From an uncultured Elusimicrobia bacterium (GTDB lineage: Bacteria > Elusimicrobiota > Elusimicrobia > UBA1565 > UBA9628): 64,000 bases of DNA. This document shows positions 35,019 to 42,763 of the stretch, one piece after another (the stretch's first letter is position 1; each line of letters starts with the position of its first letter). Below the pieces are notes generated by a model. That model was not told the DNA's origin. It did no database searches and was given only the letters and a program-made list of their open reading frames with translations. The position numbers and the translations under genes are program-made. The DNA lies in NCBI GenBank assembly GCA_903830945.1, contig CAIKVT010000027.1:18920-82919 (forward strand). The letters are read 5' to 3'.

Positions 35019-35123
35019 CGTTCCCTCTTTTGGGTGCGGCTTTTTTCCAGCCGCCATTCTACAACTTTATGCGCCGCGGGGCTCTTCCGAATCCAGCATG
35101 AAACAGCTAGAATACGAACGCCC

Positions 35124-35567
35124 ATGATCAACCTTATCCCGATACTCCAGACCGCCATCGGCCCCGCCATCCTCATCTCCGGCGTGGGCCTGCTGCTTTT
35201 GACCATGACCAACCGCCTGGGCCGGGTTATCGACCGCGTCCGGACCCTCGACGCTCAGCTCCCGCAGTCCTCAGAGAACGAGCGCCGACGCCTCGTGGTG
35301 CAGTTACGCATCCTCTGGCAGCGCGCCCGCCTCATCCGCCTATCCATCCTGCTGGCCTCGGCGAGCGCTTTGGCCGCGGCCATGCTCATCATCGTGCTCT
35401 TCTTCACCGCGCTCGGGACCTTCGACAACCCTTGGCTCATCGGCATCCTCTTCGTCTGCTGCATGGCTGGCTTGGTCTCCGCCTTGGTCGTATTCATCCA
35501 CGACATCAACGAGTCCCTCACCGCGCTCAAGCATGAGCTTTCAGACGCCGGGATGGGAGAGCTATAG
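35124..35567 (+). CDS. DUF2721 family membrane protein
   Basis: The 147-residue protein has three hydrophobic segments (about residues 8-28, 70-95 and 100-125) and the family's TMTNRLGRVIDRVRTL segment after the first. The function of DUF2721 proteins is unknown. It is preceded by TAGAAT 10 nt before the ATG and has no clear ribosome-binding site. Its stop is three bases before cydA, so it is probably the first gene of the cytochrome bd operon. Confidence 0.85.
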   Translation: MINLIPILQTAIGPAILISGVGLLLLTMTNRLGRVIDRVRTLDAQLPQSSENERRRLVVQLRILWQRARLIRLSILLASASALAAAMLIIVLFFTALGTFDNPWLIGILFVCCMAGLVSALVVFIHDINESLTALKHELSDAGMGEL

Positions 35568-35570
35568 CCC

Positions 35571-36899
35571 ATGGGGCTCGACGTCGTCACCCTCTCGCGC
35601 CTGCAGTTCGCCCTCACCATCATGTTCCACTACCTCTTCCCGCCGCTGGCCATCGGCCTGGGCGCCCTGCTCGTGTTCATGGAGGGTGCCTTCCACCTCA
35701 CCGGCGACAAGGACTGGGAGCACCTGGCCCGGTTCTGGACAAAGATCTTCGCCATCAACTTCGCGCTGGGCGTGGCCAGCGGCATCGTCATGGAGTTCCA
35801 GTTCGGCACCAACTGGTCGAGCTATGCCCGCTTCGTCGGCGACGTGTTTGGCTCCGCGCTCGCCGCCGAGGGCATCTTCGCCTTCTTCCTTGAGTCGGCT
35901 TTCTTGGCCGTATTGGTCTTCGGCTGGGACCGCGTCTCGCCCCGGATGCACCTGCTCTCCACCGTGCTGGTGGCCCTGGGTTCGGCCTTCTCCGCGGTCT
36001 GGATCGTGGTCGCCAACTCCTGGCAGCAGACGCCCGCGGGCTACGCGCTGGTCAGCCACGACGGCGTCCTACGTGCCGAGATCACGGACTTCTGGGCCAT
36101 GATCTTCAACCCCTCGAGCGTCCAGCGCCTCGTGCACACTCTGCTCGGCGCCTATCTAGTCGGAGGCGCCTTGGTGGCCAGCGTCTCCGCCTACCACGTG
36201 CTCAAGGGCCGCCATGCAGCGCTCATGCGCAAGTCCCTGGGACTCGCCGTGCTCTTCGCCGTCGCCGCGGCGCTGGCCCTGCCGCTCTCGGGGGACCTGC
36301 AGGCGCGGATCGTGGCGCGCACCCAGCCCGCCAAGCTCGCAGCATTCGAGGGGCTCTACCGCACGACCGCGCGCGCGCCGCTCTCCTTGGCGGGGTTGCC
36401 GGACGACGCCCGCCAGGAACTGCGCTTCGCCGTAGCCGTGCCTGGGCTCTTGAGCCTGCTCGTGCACCACCGCTTAGACGCCCCGGTGATCGGCCTCGAC
36501 GCCTTCAAGCCAGAGGACCGTCCCCCGGTCCTGCCCTCCTTTCTCCTCTATCACGCCATGGTCGGCGCCGGTATGGCGCTGGCCGCGCTCTTCGTCCTGG
36601 CCGCCTGGCGCCTGCATCAAGGCCGGCTCCACGAGGATCGGCTCCTGCTCTGGGCTCTGGTCTGGTCCGTGGCTCCGGCCATAGCCGCCGGTGAGATGGG
36701 CTGGTGCGCGGCAGAGGTCGGCCGCCAACCCTGGATCGTCTACGGCCTTCTGCGCACCTCGCAAGCCGCGTCGCGCGCGGTGCCTGCCGCGCACATCCTG
36801 GTTTCACTGGCGCTCTTTGCCTTGGTCTACGCCCTGCTCGGCGCGCTCTGGCTGCGCATACTCGACGAGAAGATCCGCCGCGGGCCGGAAGAGGCCTGA
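35571..36899 (+). CDS. cydA: Cytochrome bd ubiquinol oxidase subunit I
   Basis: The 442-residue protein has the CydA layout: axial heme His in [16 protein letters not shown] near the N-terminus, [20 protein letters not shown], and [18 protein letters not shown] near residue 380. Nine or so membrane segments are visible. The quinol-binding loop is of the short type. With CydB it oxidises quinol and reduces oxygen to water at high affinity, which suits life at low oxygen or oxygen detoxification. Its stop codon overlaps the cydB start by one base. Confidence 0.95.
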   Translation: MGLDVVTLSRLQFALTIMFHYLFPPLAIGLGALLVFMEGAFHLTGDKDWEHLARFWTKIFAINFALGVASGIVMEFQFGTNWSSYARFVGDVFGSALAAEGIFAFFLESAFLAVLVFGWDRVSPRMHLLSTVLVALGSAFSAVWIVVANSWQQTPAGYALVSHDGVLRAEITDFWAMIFNPSSVQRLVHTLLGAYLVGGALVASVSAYHVLKGRHAALMRKSLGLAVLFAVAAALALPLSGDLQARIVARTQPAKLAAFEGLYRTTARAPLSLAGLPDDARQELRFAVAVPGLLSLLVHHRLDAPVIGLDAFKPEDRPPVLPSFLLYHAMVGAGMALAALFVLAAWRLHQGRLHEDRLLLWALVWSVAPAIAAGEMGWCAAEVGRQPWIVYGLLRTSQAASRAVPAAHILVSLALFALVYALLGALWLRILDEKIRRGPEEA

Positions 36900-37915
36900 T
36901 GGACCTGCGCGTACTGTGGTTCATGCTGCTGGGCGTGCTGCTGACGGGCTACGCGGTGCTCGACGGCTTCGACCTGGGAGTGGGCATCCTGCACCTGGGG
37001 GCGCGCGACGACCGCGAGCGGCGCATCTTCCTCGACTCCATCGGCCCACTCTGGGACGGCAACGAGGTCTGGCTGGTGACCTTCGGCGGCGCGCTCTTCG
37101 CCGCCTTTCCCGAGGCCTACGCCACCGCCTTCTCCGCCTTCTACCTGGCCTTCATTCTGCTCCTCTTCGCTCTCATCCTGCGCGCGGCCTCCATTGAGTT
37201 CCGCAGCAAACGCGACTCCGCGGCCTGGCGGGCGTTCTGGGACGCAGCCTTCTTCTGCGCTAGCCTCGTAGCCGCCCTGCTCTTCGGCGTGGCGGTCGGC
37301 GACTCCATGCTGGGCATCCCCATCGCCGCCGACCACGAGTTCACGGGGACCTTTCTGGGCCTGCTGCGACCCTACGCCCTGCTAGTGGGCGCGCTCAACG
37401 TCTCCCTTTTTACCCTGCACGGCTCGCTCTATCTGCAGCTCAAAACAGAGGGGGGATTGCAGCAACGCATAAGCCGCTGGAGCTGGCGCGCCCTCGGGGC
37501 CTTCCTGGCCCTGTACCTGGTCACGACCGTCGTGACGCTGGCGCGCATGCCCCAAGCCCTGGCCAACTTCGGGCGCATGCCCTGGCTGTGGGGCGTGGTT
37601 GCGGCCAGCGTCCTGGCGCTGGCCAGCATCCCTTACTCGCTCTACTTGCGTCGTCCCGGCTGGGCCTTCCTGTCATCGGCCGCGACCATCGCGTGCCTGA
37701 TCGCCCTCTTCGGCGCGGCCCTCTATCCAAACCTCATCGTCTCCAGCCTTAACCCGGCCTGGAGCCTGACCACGGCCAGCGCCTCATCTTCGGAGAAGAC
37801 CCTGGGGATCATGGCCGTTATCGCGGCCCTAGGTATGCCCTTAGTGTTAAGCTACACTGCGGTCATCTATTGGGTGTTCCGCGGAAAAGTAAAGCTGGGC
37901 CGGCTAAGTTACTAG
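36899..37915 (+). CDS. cydB: Cytochrome bd ubiquinol oxidase subunit II
   Basis: The 338-residue protein starts [27 protein letters not shown], the CydB opening with the conserved GFDLG, and contains LWDGNEVWLVTFGGALFAAFP (parts WDGNEVWLVT and GGALFAAFP). Eight membrane segments are visible. It forms the heterodimer with CydA; the overlap TGATG couples their translation. No cydX-like small subunit or cydCD assembly genes are seen next to it. Confidence 0.95.
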   Translation: MDLRVLWFMLLGVLLTGYAVLDGFDLGVGILHLGARDDRERRIFLDSIGPLWDGNEVWLVTFGGALFAAFPEAYATAFSAFYLAFILLLFALILRAASIEFRSKRDSAAWRAFWDAAFFCASLVAALLFGVAVGDSMLGIPIAADHEFTGTFLGLLRPYALLVGALNVSLFTLHGSLYLQLKTEGGLQQRISRWSWRALGAFLALYLVTTVVTLARMPQALANFGRMPWLWGVVAASVLALASIPYSLYLRRPGWAFLSSAATIACLIALFGAALYPNLIVSSLNPAWSLTTASASSSEKTLGIMAVIAALGMPLVLSYTAVIYWVFRGKVKLGRLSY

Positions 37916-37946
37916 CGCACCCCTGATGTGGCAGCCCTTCCGTATC

Positions 37947-37978
37947 TTGACAATGATTTGACCTGGCGGCGTTATAAT
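37947..37978 (+). promoter_or_regulatory. Direct-repeat box and -10 element before the first YGPPD-family gene
   Basis: TTGACA (37947) and TTGACC (37958) are exactly 11 bases apart, and TATAAT starts 10 bases after the second repeat ends (9-nt gap, 37973-37978). The same box with the same flanking bases lies before the paralogous gene at 40150. This layout is that of PhoB/PhoP-activated promoters. Confidence 0.6.
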
Positions 37979-38006
37979 TAAGGTGTCGAGGGGCCGGGAA
38001 GAGCTC

Positions 38007-38687
38007 ATGAAAACTGCCTCCAAGATGCTTCTTGAAATCGGTATCCTTCTTGGCATCATATGCCTGGCGGCCGCGACCTCCGCATCTGCATGGAATTGGC
38101 AGGAGACCCAGGTATTCCTCGCGAGAAACACGAGCAAGGAGGCCGCGAAGTCCATGATTGCGGATTGGCCGGAGTATTCCAAGCTGGCGGCCAAGGCCAT
38201 GCTCGAAAAATACGGCCCACCCGACGAAATCAGACCGGTCCTGCTGGCCTGGAGCCGTAATGGCCAGTGGCTGAGGACGCTCGTTTATAAGGCGGCTCTC
38301 GAGCCAGTGAGCGCCAGGGACATCCTGGAGCAGTCGGTCCGCTACGACGTTCCCCAGATGAAATGGCCGGCCTTATCGGGCTTGGGACACGGCGTGACCT
38401 ATGATCAGGTAGGCCGGAAGCTCATAGTACGCTCAGCCAGCGAAGAGACGAATTTCTTGGTCATGAACCTAGCTGTTGAGATCGTGCAAGGCAAGAGATC
38501 CCCGGCCGCGGCGTGGAATCTCTGTGAAAAAATCCTCCGACTTCAGGCTGCGGGAAAAGAGTCGCCTCTTTCGCAGAGACTTTTGTTTATGCCGCCCCCC
38601 GCGACTCCTTCGCGCTGGCCCTTCCGATTAAGGCTGGACTCAGACCCCATGTTAAGAAACCCGCTGTGGAGCAACGAGCCTTCTTAA
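38007..38687 (+). CDS. Secreted protein, YGPPD-family paralogue 1
   Basis: The 226-residue protein has a signal peptide ending near ATSASA. The mature part aligns with the protein encoded at 39560-40150 over its whole length: EYSKLAAKAMLEKYGPPDEI against GYSRIQAARLMQEYGPPDQV, a shared SVRYDVP/TVAYSVP turn, and SASEETNFLVMNLAVEIVQG against GTSEESNFLRLNLADEIVLG. I recognise no named family. The two copies flank a histidine kinase gene and share their promoter box, so they probably form one regulon. The C-terminus carries an extra Pro/Arg-rich tail missing from the paralogue. Confidence 0.72.
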   Translation: MKTASKMLLEIGILLGIICLAAATSASAWNWQETQVFLARNTSKEAAKSMIADWPEYSKLAAKAMLEKYGPPDEIRPVLLAWSRNGQWLRTLVYKAALEPVSARDILEQSVRYDVPQMKWPALSGLGHGVTYDQVGRKLIVRSASEETNFLVMNLAVEIVQGKRSPAAAWNLCEKILRLQAAGKESPLSQRLLFMPPPATPSRWPFRLRLDSDPMLRNPLWSNEPS

Positions 38688-38712
38688 TATCGACCCACAG
38701 CAGCGCGCCACG

Positions 38713-39537
38713 TCATGCGCAGCAGGAATTTCGGATCGGCCAATCCTTTTGGGGGTCCATGATGCGGCGTTGCACGCTCCAGCGGGGCGCTTGAGGTTGG
38801 CCCCACAAAGGCAAGCTGAAATAAAAGCGCGACCCATTATTATCGGGACAGCTTTGTATCTCCAGATGCGAACCATGCTGCTCAATGAGCTTTTTAACAA
38901 GCATCAAGCCTATCCCAAAATCCTTGGCGGCCTTGAGACTTTCCTCGGTCCGCAAGCCGGCCAAGATCCTCTCACGGTCCTGAGCGTCAATTCCGATCCC
39001 ATCAACATCAACCGCAAAAATCGCATGCCCGCCCTCCCGAGTGACGCGTGCGGTGATTGCCTTCCCGTTGGCGGCGTATTTGGCGGCATTGGCGATCAGG
39101 TTGCTGGCGATGAGGAAAAGCGCCTCGGCATCCCCACGGACATCTACAGGGCCCTCCGGGAAAACGGCTTCCAGGCGCAACCCTTCGCTCTCGATGAGCG
39201 GCCGCAGGGACTGCAGGGTCTCGCGGATCACGGCCTCCAGCCGCGTTCGGCCTATGTTGAGCGTAAAATGCCCGGACTCCAGGCGTTCAAGATGAAGATA
39301 ATTGGTCGTGGCGAGCGTCAGATGCCAGATCATCCGCTCCAGAACGGAATATGTTTTTTCCCTCTGTTGCGTCATCGGCGCCGGCTCGGACTCGCGCAGA
39401 AGGGTCACACCCAGTCTTATGGTCGCCAGAGCGTTTCCGCATTCGTGGTTGATCCAAGAACCCATGTCGGACTTGAGACGCTGGGCCTCCATGAATTTCT
39501 GTCCCTCGAACTTGCACTTGGTGATATGACTTGTCAT
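38713..39537 (-). CDS. Soluble histidine kinase with deviant G1 box
   Basis: The 274-residue protein has no membrane segment. The phospho-acceptor region is SWINHECGNALATIRLG (His31), an unusual H-box lacking the common HELRTP form, and is clearly related to SLVSHEYANALTNMKLA in the kinase at 56078. N-box ASNLIANAAKYA and G2 region FGIGLMLVKKL are present. In the G1 box the usual D-x-G-x-G reads VDVDGIGI, so the adenine-contacting Asp is displaced. ATP binding may be weakened. A perfect palindrome covers the start codon. It sits between the two YGPPD-family genes. Confidence 0.85.
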   Translation of the reverse strand: MTSHITKCKFEGQKFMEAQRLKSDMGSWINHECGNALATIRLGVTLLRESEPAPMTQQREKTYSVLERMIWHLTLATTNYLHLERLESGHFTLNIGRTRLEAVIRETLQSLRPLIESEGLRLEAVFPEGPVDVRGDAEALFLIASNLIANAAKYAANGKAITARVTREGGHAIFAVDVDGIGIDAQDRERILAGLRTEESLKAAKDFGIGLMLVKKLIEQHGSHLEIQSCPDNNGSRFYFSLPLWGQPQAPRWSVQRRIMDPQKDWPIRNSCCA

Positions 39538-39540
39538 ATC
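39523..39540. promoter_or_regulatory. Palindrome over the start of the histidine kinase gene
   Basis: GATATGAC-TT-GTCATATC is a perfect 8+8 palindrome and contains the kinase ATG (39537-39535). It could be an operator or an RNA hairpin that hides the start codon. Confidence 0.5.
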
Positions 39541-39559
39541 AATGGCCCCCACCGCCGTT

Positions 39560-40150
39560 CTACCGCGTCGTCTGTGACAAAATCGACGCGAACAAAAGCC
39601 CCTGCAAATAGGGCGAAGACTTGCCGGCGGACACGAGCGCCAGCGTCCTCGCGTAGATGCGTCGCGCCTCCTCCGGCGAAGTTTCCCCAAGGACGATCTC
39701 GTCGGCCAAGTTAAGCCTCAGGAAGTTGGACTCTTCGCTGGTGCCGCGGACGGAGATTCCGGTCCCGTCCTGGGAAATACGGATGTCACGGCTAAAATCG
39801 AGCACTTCCAGGCGTTTTCCCATTGGAACGGAATAAGCGACCGTCTGCTCGATATTCGCCGCCCCGAGGTTGGAATCATAATACGGCGTCACGTCCCAAA
39901 CCCGTATCTTTTGCCAGACCCCTTTATTATTCCAGACCAACTCGGCATGCTTGACCTGGTCGGGCGGACCGTACTCCTGCATAAGCCTGGCCGCTTGAAT
40001 TCGGGAATAGCCGGACCAATTCTCAATGACGGCTTCAGCAAAATCGCGGCGCGATTCAGGAGTGCTCAAGGACAGCGTCGAGCAGGCCGCGCTCAGGATA
40101 GTCAGGAGTGCGGTCACCAGGATCAAGACCTTTGGCGAACTCTTCTTCAT
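39560..40150 (-). CDS. Lipoprotein, YGPPD-family paralogue 2
   Basis: The 196-residue protein has a lipoprotein signal peptide (MKKSSPKVLILVTALLTILSAAC), with Cys23 as the likely lipidated residue. GGGAGGTGG precedes the chosen ATG. It is homologous over its length to the protein encoded at 38007-38687 (see there). It lies 22 bases upstream of the kinase gene's ATG on the opposite side of a common minus-strand run, so the lipoprotein follows the kinase's leader region in reverse order. Function is unknown; the signal and pairing with kinases suggest an envelope sensor or stress-response lipoprotein. Confidence 0.72.
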   Translation of the reverse strand: MKKSSPKVLILVTALLTILSAACSTLSLSTPESRRDFAEAVIENWSGYSRIQAARLMQEYGPPDQVKHAELVWNNKGVWQKIRVWDVTPYYDSNLGAANIEQTVAYSVPMGKRLEVLDFSRDIRISQDGTGISVRGTSEESNFLRLNLADEIVLGETSPEEARRIYARTLALVSAGKSSPYLQGLLFASILSQTTR

Positions 40151-40182
40151 GGCGTCCACCTCCCGGTAAGAATCTTCTTAAC

Positions 40183-40216
40183 ATAGTATGGCCGTCGCAG
40201 GTCAAATCCTTGTCAA
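40183..40216 (-). promoter_or_regulatory. Direct-repeat box and -10 element before the second YGPPD-family gene
   Basis: On the minus strand TTGACA (40216-40211) and TTGACC (40205-40200) are 11 bases apart, and TACTAT (40188-40183) follows after 11 nt. Apart from one base the block from CTTGACAA to TTTGACCTG is the same as that before 38007. Confidence 0.6.
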
Positions 40217-40232
40217 GCGGCCGGAAGGTTGG

Positions 40233-40844
40233 TCAGGACTGGCTGAGGGCAAGACAGACGGGCGGTCCGGCGGGCAAAACGACCCGGATAAAGTCGGGCG
40301 GCGTCGAATCCACACCGCAGCCTACGCGGGTGAACACCCATTGGCGGCTCTCCGAGACCTCGACGCCGAGAAGAGCCGGGTCGAGCATCTTGTCCAGGAT
40401 AGTGTGACGCTGACGCAGAGCCGCCAGTTCCCTCTGGAGGAACCAGTCCCAGGAGACTGAATGCGGGTAGACTTTACGCTCGTAACGGGAGGCGTCCTCG
40501 ATGGTGCCGCGGTCGACCCATTGAATCCAGTTGCGGGCCCGCGGGTCCATGGAGTCGTCTCCGCCAAGCTCCTGAGTGTGGTAGAGGATCGCGATGGGCC
40601 GCTGGGGTGACCGGACATCGAAAAGGAGATGCCCATGGTCGAAATCATCCTCGACCCCCAGATTTCGGAAGCTCTTAAGGTACTGCGCGCTGACGAAGTG
40701 CTGCAGAAGGGATTGGAACTCGATCCGACTTAAGCCTGATGGAAAACCAAAAGCGCCGATGCTCGCCGGGCCTGACCACTGCGCCGCTGAAGACCAAGCG
40801 CCGAAGAGCACAAGACTTAAGGCCGCTGCAATAAGCACTCTCAT
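40233..40844 (-). CDS. Secreted protein of unknown function
   Basis: The 203-residue protein has a signal peptide (MRVLIAAALSLVLFGAWSSAAQ). The mature part is rich in aromatic residues (ARNWIQWVDRG, SVSWDWFLQREL) and holds two late Cys (VGCGV and PVCLAL) that could pair. No family is recognised. It is divergent from the PhoB-type regulator gene and shares with it a 190-base intergenic region carrying TTAACA-like elements, so it may belong to the same regulon as the YGPPD proteins. Confidence 0.62.
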   Translation of the reverse strand: MRVLIAAALSLVLFGAWSSAAQWSGPASIGAFGFPSGLSRIEFQSLLQHFVSAQYLKSFRNLGVEDDFDHGHLLFDVRSPQRPIAILYHTQELGGDDSMDPRARNWIQWVDRGTIEDASRYERKVYPHSVSWDWFLQRELAALRQRHTILDKMLDPALLGVEVSESRQWVFTRVGCGVDSTPPDFIRVVLPAGPPVCLALSQS

Positions 40845-41036
40845 TGGTTTCTAGATAGCTTAACAGACAATAGGGTAACAGAACGCCGATTTATCTGCAA
40901 GGGGTATGGACAATAATTGTAACAACTCCCACAACCATGGCCACATCATCTATTAGATACGAACTTGGTATGATTGACTTAGTCGAGGATCCGCGTCACA
41001 TGGATTCCCCGCGCAAGAAAATCCGGCTTTAAAGAC

Positions 41037-41747
41037 ATGCACGACAACCCCCCGCTGCGCTACAAGCTCCTGCTCGCCGACGACGAGGAGGACTTCCGCA
41101 AGATGCTGCAGGCCTTCCTGCGGGAAGCCGGGCACTCGGTGATCGCCGCTGCCTCGGGCCGGGAAGCCTTGCTTGCTGCGCTGGACTCCCAGCCGGACAT
41201 CGTCATATCCGACGTACAGATGCCGGTGATGGGCGGCTTCGAACTGTGCCGCCGCCTGCGCGATGATCGCCGCACCGCGGCGATTCCCGTCCTGCTCATG
41301 TCCGGGGCCAGCAAGGAGGAGCGCGATCAGCTGGAAGGTTTCGCCGTGGGCGCTGACGATTATGTCCTCAAGCCCTTCGAGCCGCCCATTCTTCTGGCTA
41401 AGATCGGGGCGGTCCTGCGACGCTACTCCACCGCGGCCGAACTCAAGGAGCTGCTGCGCGCCGATGGCGTAAGCCTGGATGTGCAGGCTCGCACCGCCAG
41501 CTGCGACGATCGCCCCGTCAACCTCACACGCAAGGAATTCGACCTACTCACTTTACTATTACGCAAGCGCGGGCATGTCCTGACCCCGCAGTTCATGCTC
41601 GAATCGGTCTGGGGCTACGATCTGGCCGAGTACAACGACCCGCACACCGTCACGGTTCATCTCTCCTCACTGCGCCGAAAACTGGGGCCGCGCCTGGGCC
41701 GCCGGATAGTCACGGTGCCTGGGAATGGCTACCGCTTCGAGATTTAA
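41037..41747 (+). CDS. OmpR/PhoB-family response regulator
   Basis: The 236-residue protein has a receiver domain with the acidic pair in LLLADDEEDF, phospho-acceptor Asp59 in VISDVQMP, the LLMSG switch and Lys in YVLKPFEPP. A winged-helix DNA-binding domain follows (RKEFDLLTLLLRKRGHVLTPQFMLESVWG and the tail VTVHLSSLRRKLG, GNGYRFEI; parts quoted). PhoB-type regulators bind 11-bp direct repeats, and such repeats occur before both YGPPD-family genes and the kinase at 16575. No kinase is adjacent in the same operon; candidates are those at 16575, 38713 and 56078. Confidence 0.94.
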   Translation: MHDNPPLRYKLLLADDEEDFRKMLQAFLREAGHSVIAAASGREALLAALDSQPDIVISDVQMPVMGGFELCRRLRDDRRTAAIPVLLMSGASKEERDQLEGFAVGADDYVLKPFEPPILLAKIGAVLRRYSTAAELKELLRADGVSLDVQARTASCDDRPVNLTRKEFDLLTLLLRKRGHVLTPQFMLESVWGYDLAEYNDPHTVTVHLSSLRRKLGPRLGRRIVTVPGNGYRFEI

Positions 41748-41777
41748 TCCTCTCCGCTTCTATCGGGGCGCCGCGCG

Positions 41778-42653
41778 CTACCTGCGGCCGCCGACCAAGG
41801 GCGGCTTGGCCCATTCTTCGTTGGCGAGGACCTCGGAGAACTTGGTCAGGCGGATTCCGTAGGTCTGCTCCAGGGCGTGGATATCCACATCAAAGCCCAC
41901 TTCATTGAACCATTTGTACATGAGCGCCATATCGTGCCCGACCGCCGTCGCTGCCTGCTCGTCAGGGATCTGCCGGAACGCGACCCGATGCCCCAAGGCA
42001 TGAGTGAGCATCGTAGCCACCTGCGGGAAGCTCAGCACATCTCCGGCCAGATCGATCTCGCAATTGATATAGCCCGGGCACAAGAAGGCCGCGGCCGCGA
42101 ACTCGCCGATATCGCGCAGGGCAAGCATGTGCAGCTCGGTCTGCGGCCGCAGCGGCGCGGATAAAGTCCCTTTCCGGATACCAGGCAGCAACCAGGTCCC
42201 AAAATTCTCCATGAACCAGACCGGCCTCAAGATGGTGTAGCTTAATCCCAGCCTCTTGATGTGCCGCTCGATCCGGGCCTTCGTCTCGAAATGCGGTATC
42301 CCCGTGCCGCGTTCGGCGCTCCCCACCGAGGTGTAGACGAAATGCCTGACATTGAAAGCCTTGGCCACGTCCGCCAGCAATGTCCCCTGACGCACCTCGC
42401 CTCCCATGCCAGCCTCAAACGGCGTCGACATGGCAAAGACGCCATCGCAGCCCCGGATGGCGGACTCGATGCTGGACCGGTCGTTGAAATCCCCGCTCAC
42501 GATCTGGGCTCCCGCCTTGGCCAAGGCTGCGGCCGCCTCCGGTTGGCGCGCCAAAGCGCGGACCGTCTGTCCCTGCCTGAGAAGGGCACGGGCCACGGCC
42601 GAACCCTGCTTGCCGGTCGCACCGGTGACGAGTATCTTTTTGGGAATACCCAT
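41778..42653 (-). CDS. NmrA-like NAD(P)-binding family protein
   Basis: The 291-residue protein starts MGIPKKILVTGATGKQGSAVARALL, with the Rossmann motif GATGKQG. AGAGGAG precedes this ATG. Later segments (VSGDFNDRSSIESAIRGCDGVFAMSTPF in parts; FVYTSVGSAERGTGIPHFETK) are typical of NmrA and atypical short-chain dehydrogenases. Members act as redox-state sensors or quinone/isoflavone-type reductases. The usual catalytic Tyr-x-x-x-Lys is not obvious, which fits a sensor-like or atypical role. It is convergent with the response regulator gene. Confidence 0.87.
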   Translation of the reverse strand: MGIPKKILVTGATGKQGSAVARALLRQGQTVRALARQPEAAAALAKAGAQIVSGDFNDRSSIESAIRGCDGVFAMSTPFEAGMGGEVRQGTLLADVAKAFNVRHFVYTSVGSAERGTGIPHFETKARIERHIKRLGLSYTILRPVWFMENFGTWLLPGIRKGTLSAPLRPQTELHMLALRDIGEFAAAAFLCPGYINCEIDLAGDVLSFPQVATMLTHALGHRVAFRQIPDEQAATAVGHDMALMYKWFNEVGFDVDIHALEQTYGIRLTKFSEVLANEEWAKPPLVGGRR

Positions 42654-42763
42654 GATCTCCTCTTTCACAGCCAGGCCGCGCTCGTTGATAGCTTAACCTA
42701 AAGAGATCAAAAAATAATCATTTGAGGGCTGGGAGGGTCCGGATCAAAAAGCGGAATAGGGAC

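Noticed and set aside
34710..35123. Extended N-terminus for the DUF2721 protein
   Set aside because: It runs antisense through glpK. The family N-terminus begins at 35124, with a -10 box just upstream.
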